Source of the DNA: Pseudohalioglobus sediminis
GTDB taxonomy: Bacteria > Pseudomonadota > Gammaproteobacteria > Pseudomonadales > Halieaceae
NCBI RefSeq assembly: GCF_008370495.1
Contig: NZ_VTUX01000002.1
Location: 372,001 to 436,000, forward strand
DNA length: 64,000 bases
Direction: 5' to 3'
Shown here: positions 37,919 to 46,971 of the stretch, piece after piece
Position numbering within the stretch: position 1 is the first letter of the stretch
Layout of the letters: every line of letters begins with the position of its first letter
Translations under genes and position numbers: made by a program
Notes under the pieces: generated by a model
Database searches by the model: none
What the model saw: the letters and a program-made list of their open reading frames with translations, nothing else
Told to the model about the DNA's origin: nothing

Positions 37919-40900
37919 CTAGTCACAGGCCGCCAGCAAAAATACCTGGGGTTCACCGTCCGCAGGCACCGGCGAGCGAGGCTGCCCACTGGCTGCCAGT
38001 TGCAGCGTGGGGATCAGCTTGTCACGCTGACGCTTGCCGGCGCTGGCATTGCGCGCCGCAGCAAGTGGCGCAGCGGCAAACGCCGCGTCACGCTGTGCCT
38101 CCGGCGCGTCCGCGTAAAGCGTGGTGCGCATGCGCGGCTCCCTGTGCAAACGCCTGATCTGCTGTTCCATTTGCGTTGGTGACCACTCCTGGCCGTGGCC
38201 GGACCCTGCCGCACGGGTGATACTTTCATTCATCAGGGTTCCGCCGAGGTCATTGGCACCGGCTGCCAGGCAGGTGGCGACACCCTCCGCTCCCATCTTC
38301 ACCCAGGATGTCTGGATATTGTCGATAAGGCCGTGGAACACCAACCGCGCTACCGCATGCATCAGCACCGCTTCGCGGAAAGTCGGCCCGCGGCGGGCGT
38401 TGCCCTTGAGATACAGAGGCGCTTCCATGTGCACAAAGGGCAGCGGTACGAACTCGGTGAAACCGCCGGTGCGCTGCTGCAGTTCGCGCACCAGGCGCAA
38501 GTGCCTTGCCCAGTGGCGCGGCGCCTCCACATGGCCGTACATGATCGTGGCCGTGGTGCGCAGCCCAAGCTCGTGCGCCGCCTCCATAACGTGTAACCAT
38601 TGCGCCGTGTCGAGCTTATCCGGGCACAGGACGGCCCGCACCTCGTCGTGGAGAATTTCCGCAGCTGTACCCGGCAGCGTGCCCAGCCCGGCGTCACGCA
38701 GCTGGCGCAGGTAGTCCCGGACCTCGATTCCCAGCGTCTGCGCCCCCTGCCATACCTCCAGTGGTGAAAATGCGTGCACATGCATCCCCGGGGTTGCCAG
38801 GTGCACCGTGTGCAGGATGTCCAGGTAGGTCTGGCCGGTGTAATCCGGGTGGATACCACCCTGCATGCAGACCTCGGTCGCGCCACGTTCCCAGGCCTCG
38901 GTGCAGCGACGCGCTATCTCCTCACCGCTGATATCGTAGGGGCGACCGCGCAGGTTTTCGCTGGCCTTGCCCTTGGAAAACGCGCAGAACTGGCATTTGA
39001 AATAACACACATTGGTGTAGTTAATGTTGCGGTTCACCACATAGCTCACGCTGTCACCCACGGTGCTCGCGCGCAAGTCGTCAGCCTGCTTTACCAGGTA
39101 GGCGAAATCGGCGCCGCGGCTCTGGAACAGCCGCTCGATGTCCGCATCAGCAAGTTGCGCCTGCGCTCGACAGCGTTTGACGATTTCCCGGAGTTCGGGG
39201 GAAACCGCTGCAGGCGCCGGATCCAGCGCCAGTAGACCCCGCTCCACTTCGGGTATGTCGCGCTCTTCACCGGGCACCCATGGGTCGCGACGCGCAAAGC
39301 CCATGCTGTCACTGTGGTTCAGCACCGCCGTGTGCACGGCAGGATCCAACCAGCGCGCTCGCCCGGCCACATAGGCCGGATAGATGGTGAGCCGCTGATC
39401 CAGGAATTTTCCCGCAGCCGCGGTCTCACGTGCCAGTTTATCCAGGTGTGGCCACGGCGCCTCAGGATTGACATGATCAGGCGTCAGCGGCGACACACCG
39501 CCCCAGTCGTTGATGCCCGCCGCGACCAGTTGCTGCAGGACACCAGGGCTGAGGTTCGGCGGCGCCTGGATGCTCATCCGGGCACCAAAGACGAGCCGCG
39601 CCACGGCAATGGTCCAGAGCAGTTCCTCGAGGTCAGGCTCCGGAGCCTCGGCCATCAGGGTGCCTGGTTTGGCGCGAAAATTTTGGATGATCACTTCCTG
39701 CAGGTGGCCGTGACGCGCGTGCACGTCGCGCAGCGCCAGCATGGATTCGATACGCTCCCGGCGTGTCTCACCAATACCGATCAGAATGCCGGAGGTGAAC
39801 GGCACCGCAGCCTGGCCCGCCAGCTCCAGCGTCTCCAGGCGGCGCTCGGGCTGCTTGTCCGGGGACCCGTAATGCGGCATACCCTTGTCACACAATCGCG
39901 GTGCCGAGGATTCCAGCATGATTCCCATGGAGGCACTGACCTGGCGCAGCGAAGCGAGTTCCTCTGCCGTCATGCAACCGGCATTGATATGCGGCAATAG
40001 CCCGGTCTCCTGCAATACCCGGGCGGCCACATCGCGCAGGTATTCCAGCGTGGTGCCATAGCCCATCTCCGCCAGCGCTGCGCGGGCGGCGTTATAGCGT
40101 AGTTCGGGTCTCTCACCGAGGGTAAACAGCGCTTCCTGGCAACCCATGGCGGCACCGCGCCGGCACAGTTCCAGCACCTCTTCTACCGGCATGAAGGGGC
40201 TGTCGATGCGTTTTGGCGTCTGTGCAAAAGTGCAGTAGTGACACACGTCACGGCAGAGCTGGGTCAGGGGAATAAACACCTTGCGCGAGTACGTCACCAG
40301 ATTACCGTGCCCACGGTCTCGCAGTTCGCCTGCCAGCGCCATCAGCGCAGGGGTATCGTCACACGCTGCCAGCGAAAGGGCCGCGCTAGCGCTGGGCAGT
40401 TCTCCAGCGAGCATGTCCTTGCGCAAGGTTTGCCACTGGCTCTCCGGGAGGGGCGCCATGCGTTGCGCCAGTCCGCTATCGAGCAGGAACTGCCGGGTAT
40501 GCAGGCCGGCATCCTCGTGTCTGATAAGGTGGGCGATATCCGCAAGCTCATCGACATCGAGAGCCAATCCTTCGCGCTGCAATACTTCAACCGTCATGCC
40601 ATCTACGTGTGCGGCGTCGGCGTGGCGCCGTTGGCTGTCCTCGCCAAATTCGAACTGCGGCAGGTAGTCGGCGCTAAACAACAGCATATTGGTGCCCTGG
40701 CCCGCCACGTCGGTAGCAATCACCACACCCCGCTGCGGGGGCAAGGCGTCCAGCGCCGCGTCCACGTCACCCGCGCGCATCAGCGGCAGGTCTGCGTGGC
40801 ACACCAGCAGCGCCTGCGCGCCCTGGCCTCTCAACCCGGCCGCCGTCTCCGCCAGCGCACCATTGAGGCCACGATGGTTTAGACCAGTCTCATCCACGAA

Positions 40901-41116
40901 ATCAATATCCAGCTCAGCCGCTATCTCAGCTGCCGCCGGATCGGGCGAAAGCAGGGTCACCGCAGCGATGCGGGGATGGCGTCGCAGGACAGTAAGCACG
41001 TCCCTGGCCATGGCCACCACCAGGCCCGCACGCTCCGCCGGCGTCAGCCAGGTCGACAGGCGGGTTTTCGCCGCGCTGAAACAGTTGAGTGGAACCAGGG
41101 CGTGGACTTTGTTCAC
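37919..41116 (-). CDS. fbiC: Trifunctional F420 biosynthesis protein: CofC-like guanylyltransferase fused to Fo synthase (CofG+CofH)
   Basis: The 1065-residue protein joins three domains. Residues about 1-205 are a CofC/FbiD nucleotidyltransferase (VPLNCFSAAKTRLS, CHADLPLM), which activates a phospho-acid (phospholactate, phosphoenolpyruvate or 3-phosphoglycerate) with GTP. Residues about 270-600 are the CofG radical-SAM half with C288-x3-C292-x2-C295. Residues about 660-1000 are the CofH half with C704-x3-C708-x2-C711. CofG and CofH together make the deazaflavin Fo from a pyrimidine intermediate and tyrosine. CofG-CofH fusion is normal in actinobacteria (FbiC); the extra CofC domain is unusual. 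The GTG start at 41116 overlaps the cofD stop by four bases (GTGA), after a CTGGAG site. The activated acid cannot be read from sequence. Confidence 0.93.
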   Translation of the reverse strand: MNKVHALVPLNCFSAAKTRLSTWLTPAERAGLVVAMARDVLTVLRRHPRIAAVTLLSPDPAAAEIAAELDIDFVDETGLNHRGLNGALAETAAGLRGQGAQALLVCHADLPLMRAGDVDAALDALPPQRGVVIATDVAGQGTNMLLFSADYLPQFEFGEDSQRRHADAAHVDGMTVEVLQREGLALDVDELADIAHLIRHEDAGLHTRQFLLDSGLAQRMAPLPESQWQTLRKDMLAGELPSASAALSLAACDDTPALMALAGELRDRGHGNLVTYSRKVFIPLTQLCRDVCHYCTFAQTPKRIDSPFMPVEEVLELCRRGAAMGCQEALFTLGERPELRYNAARAALAEMGYGTTLEYLRDVAARVLQETGLLPHINAGCMTAEELASLRQVSASMGIMLESSAPRLCDKGMPHYGSPDKQPERRLETLELAGQAAVPFTSGILIGIGETRRERIESMLALRDVHARHGHLQEVIIQNFRAKPGTLMAEAPEPDLEELLWTIAVARLVFGARMSIQAPPNLSPGVLQQLVAAGINDWGGVSPLTPDHVNPEAPWPHLDKLARETAAAGKFLDQRLTIYPAYVAGRARWLDPAVHTAVLNHSDSMGFARRDPWVPGEERDIPEVERGLLALDPAPAAVSPELREIVKRCRAQAQLADADIERLFQSRGADFAYLVKQADDLRASTVGDSVSYVVNRNINYTNVCYFKCQFCAFSKGKASENLRGRPYDISGEEIARRCTEAWERGATEVCMQGGIHPDYTGQTYLDILHTVHLATPGMHVHAFSPLEVWQGAQTLGIEVRDYLRQLRDAGLGTLPGTAAEILHDEVRAVLCPDKLDTAQWLHVMEAAHELGLRTTATIMYGHVEAPRHWARHLRLVRELQQRTGGFTEFVPLPFVHMEAPLYLKGNARRGPTFREAVLMHAVARLVFHGLIDNIQTSWVKMGAEGVATCLAAGANDLGGTLMNESITRAAGSGHGQEWSPTQMEQQIRRLHREPRMRTTLYADAPEAQRDAAFAAAPLAAARNASAGKRQRDKLIPTLQLAASGQPRSPVPADGEPQVFLLAACD

Positions 41117-42099
41117 GGGGACTCCAGGGCCAGGCAAGTTTTCGCCAGTTGCGTTTTGTCGTAAATATCATGCATCAGGGTGCGCGCAGTGTGCGGGCGC
41201 AAGCCGACGGCTTCAACTTCCTGTGCCAGTGTAGCGTCCGCATGATCCAGCAGGAAGTAGTCAACCAGGCCAGGATAGTTGTCCGCGTAGTGCCGGGCCA
41301 CGCCTGCCGCGGTGACCGGCACCTGCAGTTCGGCCATCATTTTTGCCGCCGGCCCCTTTATCGCCGCGCCCTGGATGATAGGTGACACCAGAATGACCGG
41401 CGCCGGGTGATCGCGCAGAGCCTGCCACATTCCGGGCAGCTTGAGTATCGGATCGATGCTGACATAGGGATTGGAAGGACAGACCACGATGTGACTGAGC
41501 TCCTTGCCGGCCAGCAACGCCATGACATCCGGATTGGCTTGTGCCTGGTCCAGCCCGGCGAAGGAAAACCCGTGCACCCGGGGCTGGCAGCGCCGGCGCA
41601 CGAAATAATGCTGGAATGGCAGGTCGCCCTCTGCACAGTGCACCGTGGTACGCACTGGCTGCGCGCTCATGGGGTGAACATGGCTGTGTACTCCCATGCG
41701 TGAGGCCAGCTCCCGCGTCACCGAGATCAGGTCAACGCCGGCAAGCAGCTGGCTGCTGCGCCAGAGGTGGGTCGCCAGGTCGCTGTCGCCAAGCTGGAAC
41801 CAGGTCTCGCCACCCAGCGCTTCCAGGGCTGCCATCACCTGCCAGGTCTCACCGGCCAGCCCCCAGCCCTGTTCCGGGTTGGCACGGTCGGAAAGCGTAT
41901 ATAGAAGCGTATCGATATCGGGGCTGATATGCAGGCCCAGGTGCTGGAAATCATCACCGGTGTTGACCAGAACGTGCAGGGCACCCGCGGGCAGGATGCG
42001 GTCTAGCCCCAGCGCCAGCTTGGCGCCGCCCACACCACCCGATAGCGCCAGCACACAAGTTTCCGCCGGTTTATCCTGCGCTGTGTCCCCCGGCGGCAT
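41113..42099 (-). CDS. cofD: 2-phospho-L-lactate transferase (CofD/FbiA)
   Basis: CofD couples the guanylylated phospho-acid to Fo, giving F420-0 (or dehydro-F420-0). The 328-residue protein has the family glycine loop ALSGGVGGAKLALGL, the substrate block VNTGDDFQHLGLHISPDIDT, and CPSNPYVSIDPIL. The ATG at 42099 overlaps the cofE stop by one base (TGATG), and its own stop overlaps the next start by four bases. The three genes are therefore translationally coupled, in the order of late-pathway enzymes. Confidence 0.95.
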   Translation of the reverse strand: MPPGDTAQDKPAETCVLALSGGVGGAKLALGLDRILPAGALHVLVNTGDDFQHLGLHISPDIDTLLYTLSDRANPEQGWGLAGETWQVMAALEALGGETWFQLGDSDLATHLWRSSQLLAGVDLISVTRELASRMGVHSHVHPMSAQPVRTTVHCAEGDLPFQHYFVRRRCQPRVHGFSFAGLDQAQANPDVMALLAGKELSHIVVCPSNPYVSIDPILKLPGMWQALRDHPAPVILVSPIIQGAAIKGPAAKMMAELQVPVTAAGVARHYADNYPGLVDYFLLDHADATLAQEVEAVGLRPHTARTLMHDIYDKTQLAKTCLALESP

Positions 42100-42866
42100 C
42101 AGCGAAACATATCCATGTGCCGCTCACGCAACAGGCTTTGTGAACCCACACTGGCCTCGGACAGCTTCAGCCCGCGTACCAGCACCACGGGGCAGCCCTC
42201 GGCCGCCTGCCCCATGACCAGTGAGGCCGCCGCTGCCAACTCATCGGCCACCGCCGGCTCAGTCACCTCAAGCACATTGCCGAACAGGTCACGCTCGCCC
42301 ACCTGGTTGTGCGTCGGCTGCAGGCCTGCGGTGCCGATGGCCATACCCACAGTGCCGTTGCGCCAGGCGCGTCCCACGCTGTCATTGATGATCACCTGTG
42401 GGTAAACGCCGCTGCGCTGGCCGAGTTGACGACGCAAACTGGCCGCGGACTGGTCGGGGTCATCCGGCAGCAGCAGCACCGTTGGATCCTCGGGAGAGTT
42501 CTCAATGTTGGACTTGTCGATGCCGGCATTGGCCATTACATAGCCATTGCGATGTTCTACGATCACCACTCCGGGTCGCACCCGCAGCACCTCGCGACTC
42601 TCCTGCAGCACGAGTTCCGCCTGACGCGGATCCTTGTCAGCACGCCGGGCGAGTTCCCGCGCCGCTGGCGAGGGTTGCACATCAGCCAGGCGCACATAGC
42701 GCCCTTCTGCCTTGGATACGATCTTCTGCGCCAGCACCAGCACGTCGCCTGCCTGCAGGCACAGCTGGTTGCTGCCCAGGCAGTCGAGCAACAGCGCCGC
42801 CAGGTCATCCCCGGGACTCACCAGGGGAAAATCGTCCAGCGCTAACAGCTGCACGGAATTTGCCAT
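42099..42866 (-). CDS. cofE: Coenzyme F420-0:L-glutamate ligase
   Basis: CofE adds gamma-linked glutamates to F420-0 with GTP. The 255-residue product contains VLAQKIVSKAEGR, NGYVMANAGIDKSNI and NDSVGRAWRNGTVGMAIG, all conserved in the family. It lacks the C-terminal FMN-binding nitroreductase-like domain that actinobacterial FbiB has, so reduction of a dehydro-intermediate, if needed, must come from elsewhere. I use the ATG at 42866 (19 bases after npdG); GTG at 42893 or TTG at 42896 would overlap npdG and are possible alternatives. Confidence 0.93.
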   Translation of the reverse strand: MANSVQLLALDDFPLVSPGDDLAALLLDCLGSNQLCLQAGDVLVLAQKIVSKAEGRYVRLADVQPSPAARELARRADKDPRQAELVLQESREVLRVRPGVVIVEHRNGYVMANAGIDKSNIENSPEDPTVLLLPDDPDQSAASLRRQLGQRSGVYPQVIINDSVGRAWRNGTVGMAIGTAGLQPTHNQVGERDLFGNVLEVTEPAVADELAAAASLVMGQAAEGCPVVLVRGLKLSEASVGSQSLLRERHMDMFR

Positions 42867-42885
42867 GCTAAAAAGCGGTCTGGAA

Positions 42886-43566
42886 TCAGTCACCAATGCC
42901 GGTAATGCGAATCCCGGCGTGGCAGCTGTACTGTTTGTTAATGACGATCAGCACCGAGGTGAGCGCCTCGGCGGCTGCGGCATTGTTGATCATGCCGGCG
43001 TGGAATCCACGCATACCGGCCGCTTCAACCAGTTTGATGACCTGCTCGCGGGCATCCTTCTTATTGCCACAAACCAGCACATCGCAGTCGACACCGCTGC
43101 CTTCCTGCAGGTGGGCTGCTGCCACATTCTGGAACGCCGACACCACGGCAACGTCCTCGCCAAGGAGGTCCTGGGCGATCTGCCCGGCGCTACCGCCCTC
43201 CGGTAACTGCACACGCCCCACGCGGGGGGGCACCAGCGGCACGGTGACATCGACCAGAATCTTGCCCTGCAGGGCGGGCTTCACCAGTTCCAGGGTGGCG
43301 GCCTGATGACTGAAGGGAACAGTAATGGCAACGATATCTCCGGCCTCGGCGGCGGCCAGGTTTTCCATGGCGCGAACGCTGACCTCGGCGACGCCACGCT
43401 CCGCCATCACCTCGTGCAGGTCAGCGACCGCGGTCTCGGCCTTGTCCAGCGTGCGCGAACCGATAATGACCTCATACCCGGCTTGCGCCCAGCGGCGCGC
43501 GAGACCGGTGCCAAGATCGCCAGTGCCACCGAGAATCGCCAGAACCGGAAGTGTATCTGTTGTCAT
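42886..43566 (-). CDS. npdG: F420H2:NADP+ oxidoreductase
   Basis: NpdG transfers hydride between NADPH and F420, linking the cofactor to the general redox pool. The 226-residue product has an N-terminal Rossmann loop (LAILGGTGDLGTGLARRW). The GSRTLDKAE segment that follows supplies Ser-Arg for the NADP 2'-phosphate, and a later VSAFQNVAAAHL helix is typical of the family. It resembles archaeal/actinobacterial Fno rather than 6-phosphogluconate dehydrogenases. It is the first gene of the F420 operon, with an AGGA ribosome-binding site 9 bases before the ATG. Confidence 0.92.
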   Translation of the reverse strand: MTTDTLPVLAILGGTGDLGTGLARRWAQAGYEVIIGSRTLDKAETAVADLHEVMAERGVAEVSVRAMENLAAAEAGDIVAITVPFSHQAATLELVKPALQGKILVDVTVPLVPPRVGRVQLPEGGSAGQIAQDLLGEDVAVVSAFQNVAAAHLQEGSGVDCDVLVCGNKKDAREQVIKLVEAAGMRGFHAGMINNAAAAEALTSVLIVINKQYSCHAGIRITGIGD

Positions 43567-43775
43567 AGTGTTTATCCTGATGAGGTTTGCATGGTGGGGA
43601 GTACAGCAATTATGACCAACTCCCGTTTGTATAATCTGCCCGGGGCACCCTTGCCGATAGCCGCTTTCCAGCCCTGTCGGGCTTCAGTTAGCATTGGCGC
43701 CGCCGCCAGCATATTATGGCTTTAGGCCAACCACCACAAGCGCCCCCGGCGGGCCGACGCCCCGAGTAAACATAT

Positions 43776-44576
43776 ATGGACAATGCAGTACAAATTAGCC
43801 CCGCAGAAGCGATGGACTTTTCCGGAAAAGCCGTGATTGTTACCGGGGGAGGCAAGGGAATCGGCCGCGGCATCAGCGAGTGCTTCCTGGCGGCTGGCGC
43901 GGATGTGCTTATTTGCGGTCGCTCTGCTCCGGAGACTCTGCCCGAGGCAGGCGGCAAGTGCGCGCTGTTCACTGCCTGCGATGTACGTGATTTTGAGCAG
44001 ATCGAGGCCTGCGTGGAATACGCCGTTTCCCGGTTTGGTCGCCTCGATGTGTTAGTGAACAACGCCGGCGGCGCGCCGCACGCCGATGCCGCAACCGCTT
44101 CACCCCGGTTTTCCGAGGCGATCATACGGCTCAACCTGATCGCCCCGCTGAATTTCAGCCAGGTGGCCAACCGCGTCATGCAACAGCAGGACAGCGGCGG
44201 CAGCATCATCAATATTGCCAGTGTCAGCACCATTCGCCCCTCCCCCGGCACAGCCGCGTACGGTGCAGCCAAGGCCGGACTGGTGAATCTCGGCACATCC
44301 CTGGCGGTGGAGTGGGCACCCAGGGTACGCGTTAATGCCATCATCGTCGGCCTGACCCAAACCGAGCAGTCGCACCTGCATTACGGCGACGAAGCCGGTA
44401 TCGCCGCAGTCGGTTCGACCATTCCCCTCGGCCGTATGGCCGTACCCGATGATGTAGGCAATGCCTGCCTGTTCCTGGCTTCGCCGATGGCATCCTATGT
44501 CAGTGGCACCAGTATTGCCGTGCACGGTGGCGGCGAAAAACCCGCATTCCTCGACGCGGCCAACGCTGGACAGTAA
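43776..44576 (+). CDS. Short-chain dehydrogenase/reductase
   Basis: The 266-residue classical SDR has the cofactor loop TGGGKGIGRGISE, the NNAG motif, the catalytic Ser in NIASVSTIRP and the YGAAKAG catalytic Tyr-x3-Lys. The C-terminal segment is typical of 3-oxoacyl-ACP reductase-like members. The substrate is not determined. It is divergent from npdG (209-base gap). SDRs use NAD(P), so proximity to F420 genes does not imply that it uses F420. Confidence 0.85.
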   Translation: MDNAVQISPAEAMDFSGKAVIVTGGGKGIGRGISECFLAAGADVLICGRSAPETLPEAGGKCALFTACDVRDFEQIEACVEYAVSRFGRLDVLVNNAGGAPHADAATASPRFSEAIIRLNLIAPLNFSQVANRVMQQQDSGGSIINIASVSTIRPSPGTAAYGAAKAGLVNLGTSLAVEWAPRVRVNAIIVGLTQTEQSHLHYGDEAGIAAVGSTIPLGRMAVPDDVGNACLFLASPMASYVSGTSIAVHGGGEKPAFLDAANAGQ

Positions 44577-44636
44577 GCCGTGCGGCCACTGCCTGTTATA
44601 CTCGCGCCTTGACTGGCGCCACGGGACCTCGCTGCT

Positions 44637-46877
44637 TTGAATAAACTGCTCCACCCCCTTTACGGCTATCCCACGGCTGCCTGGGATTTCCTGTGCGCGC
44701 TTGCTGACAACCTGCGCCTGCTGGGCACCGATCATCGCCCCCTTGAGGCCTTTACCATCGGTGACGATTTCTTCGGTGTGAATGTCGCACCGGGCGACGC
44801 GCCCGCCACCGACGACTACATCCTTGAACGCCTGGCTGAACTGGGTATCGGGCAGGTGCGCATGGACTTCAGCTACGGTAGCCCGGGAAGCCAGGCCGAG
44901 CGCCTGCTGCAGCGCCTGTTGCAGGCGGGAATCGATGTCACCCTGGACCTGTTGCCACCCATGGCTGAAGCGCAACTGCTTTACCATGACCCCGAAGCCC
45001 AGCACCGCTGGCAACGCTTCCTCACCGACGTATTGCAGCAATATGCCGGCACTGTGGCCAGGTTTGAAATCGGCAACACACCCAACCGCGGCAAGTGGTC
45101 GGGGTTTTCCTCACGCAGCTTCATCACCGCCCTCGACATCGCCCGCCAGGTCACCAGCCAGGTGCAGCCGCAGGTGTGCCTGGTCGGGCCGAATGTGTCG
45201 GATTTCGAACCCCTGTATAACGCCAGCTATCTGCGCCTGATGCGTCGCCTGGGTGCCGTACCCGTCATCCACAGTGACAACCTGTTCGTGGAGCGCGTGG
45301 TAGAACCCGAAGCCTACGACCATCGCGTGCTCGGCTGGCTCCTGCGCGAACCACTCAAGCTGAACCTCATCAAGAAAGCACGCATGCTCAACCGCATGGG
45401 TCGTCGCGTTGGCGCCGGGGGCTTTTACTGCACCTACACCTGCTGGACGATAAAGCGACTGCGCCGACGCTCGGCCTGGCCCGAGCAAAAGCGCGTGGAC
45501 TACCTGGTCCGCTACCTGGTGCTGGCGGCCTCCAGCGGTGAACTCGATCGCGTTTACTGGGGACCATTGGTGTGCTCACGAGACGGGCTTATCGATGATG
45601 GCGCCGATGACTACCCCATCGTGGATCAGGTGAGTTTCTACGAGCGCATACGCGGCGAAGCCGCTGACTTTGTGCCGACAGCAGCGTATCGCGCGCTGGC
45701 GCATACGACGTCCAGGCTGCGCGGGGCCAGGTGCCTGGGCGCGCGACATGATCCGGCCGGGCTCAGCCTGTTTCACTTCCAATGCCGTGACGACAAACAG
45801 TGCCTTCTGGTGTGGACGAGGGACGCACAGGCCTGGCCTCTGCAGCAGCTGTTACCCGCACAGCTGCTGGAAACAGCGCGCTTTATGGATACATTTGGCG
45901 AAGCCGTGCAGGCACCGTTGGTGGCAACAGAACACCCGCTGTTCATCGAATTGTCCACTCCGTTCGATGTAGCGATGTGCCAGGACGTCGCTACCAGCCG
46001 CATCAGCAAGGTTGTTCACCTGTCGAGCCCCACGCACCAGTCGTTGCCGTTCAACGATACAAACTGGCACGGCGCCGTGATGCTGCGTGATGCCAGCGCG
46101 GCTTCGCCACAGGCCGCCAGTCGCGGCCTGCACCCCTCAGACATCGCTGCAGCCGCGGAGACGCGGGTCTTGCGCGACGCGCGCAACCGCCTCTGGAACA
46201 TCGCTGACCCCAGCGCAGCGGAGTCAGAGATCACGGTGAAGCTCAATCGGGTCAAGGGTTTCAAACGCCTGACCTACCGCTTTTATCCGAGCAAGGGGCG
46301 GCGGCACTGGAATAACGCCTGCGACATGTTGCGTCGCGATATCAACACCCCCCTGCCGCTGGCCTTCTTCGAGGCGCCAAAAAGCCCGGGAGTGCGCGAC
46401 TCCTGGTACCTTTGCCAGTTTATTCCGAACGCTTTCTCCTGCCGCGACGTGTACGCCGGGCTGCGCAATGGGGGCGGCGAATTCGCCGGGCTCTCCAGCC
46501 AACGGTGGTTTGACCTTATCGCCGGTTTCGTCTGCCACATGCACGACATGCAGGTCATACACCGCGACCTGTCCTCCGGCAACCTGATGTTTACCCAGGC
46601 CGACGATGGCGCGGTCACACCGATGGTTATCGATATCGGCCGGGCCCGCATCTGGTCGGGCCCCGGGTCGCGCGTGCGGCAACGTGATCGCATGCTGGAC
46701 CTCATCCGCATCGCCTACAAGCTCGACTGGCATGACCGGACCCGCTTCATGGAGTGCTACGAGGAGCATCACGGCAAGGCCTTGTCGCCACTATGGCGAA
46801 TCCCGTTCTGGTATTATGATCAGAAGCAGTCATGGAAGAAGGCCCTGAAAGGCAAGCGTAAACGCTCCCGCCAGTGA
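44637..46877 (+). CDS. Fusion of a glycosidase-like TIM-barrel domain and a WaaP/InaA-like lipopolysaccharide kinase domain
   Basis: The 746-residue protein starts at a TTG (no better start seen). Residues about 40-350 resemble a glycosyl hydrolase barrel; the strand carrying the acid/base residue reads EIGNTPNR (144-151) where retaining clan-A enzymes have GNEPN, so Thr148 stands in place of the catalytic Glu. Residues about 540-730 are kinase-like: HRDLSSGN (H642-N649) is the catalytic loop and DIGRAR (D666) the metal-binding DFG equivalent, as in Kdo/heptose kinases. This suggests a surface-glycan kinase with a sugar-binding, possibly inactive, glycosidase module. No signal peptide is apparent. 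Function is inferred. Confidence 0.65.
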   Translation: MNKLLHPLYGYPTAAWDFLCALADNLRLLGTDHRPLEAFTIGDDFFGVNVAPGDAPATDDYILERLAELGIGQVRMDFSYGSPGSQAERLLQRLLQAGIDVTLDLLPPMAEAQLLYHDPEAQHRWQRFLTDVLQQYAGTVARFEIGNTPNRGKWSGFSSRSFITALDIARQVTSQVQPQVCLVGPNVSDFEPLYNASYLRLMRRLGAVPVIHSDNLFVERVVEPEAYDHRVLGWLLREPLKLNLIKKARMLNRMGRRVGAGGFYCTYTCWTIKRLRRRSAWPEQKRVDYLVRYLVLAASSGELDRVYWGPLVCSRDGLIDDGADDYPIVDQVSFYERIRGEAADFVPTAAYRALAHTTSRLRGARCLGARHDPAGLSLFHFQCRDDKQCLLVWTRDAQAWPLQQLLPAQLLETARFMDTFGEAVQAPLVATEHPLFIELSTPFDVAMCQDVATSRISKVVHLSSPTHQSLPFNDTNWHGAVMLRDASAASPQAASRGLHPSDIAAAAETRVLRDARNRLWNIADPSAAESEITVKLNRVKGFKRLTYRFYPSKGRRHWNNACDMLRRDINTPLPLAFFEAPKSPGVRDSWYLCQFIPNAFSCRDVYAGLRNGGGEFAGLSSQRWFDLIAGFVCHMHDMQVIHRDLSSGNLMFTQADDGAVTPMVIDIGRARIWSGPGSRVRQRDRMLDLIRIAYKLDWHDRTRFMECYEEHHGKALSPLWRIPFWYYDQKQSWKKALKGKRKRSRQ

Positions 46878-46971
46878 CCCAGGCGGGGCGGTTTTAGCGC
46901 CACGGCATTGCGGTTATACTCAAAACGTTAAGCCGAGCCCGCCGGGCCAGCATCACCAGCGCAGGAGAGCG

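Noticed and set aside
43630-43635. A TATAAT hexamer upstream of the SDR gene
   Set aside because: No acceptable -35 element at the proper distance and 140 bases from the start codon; not strong enough to annotate.
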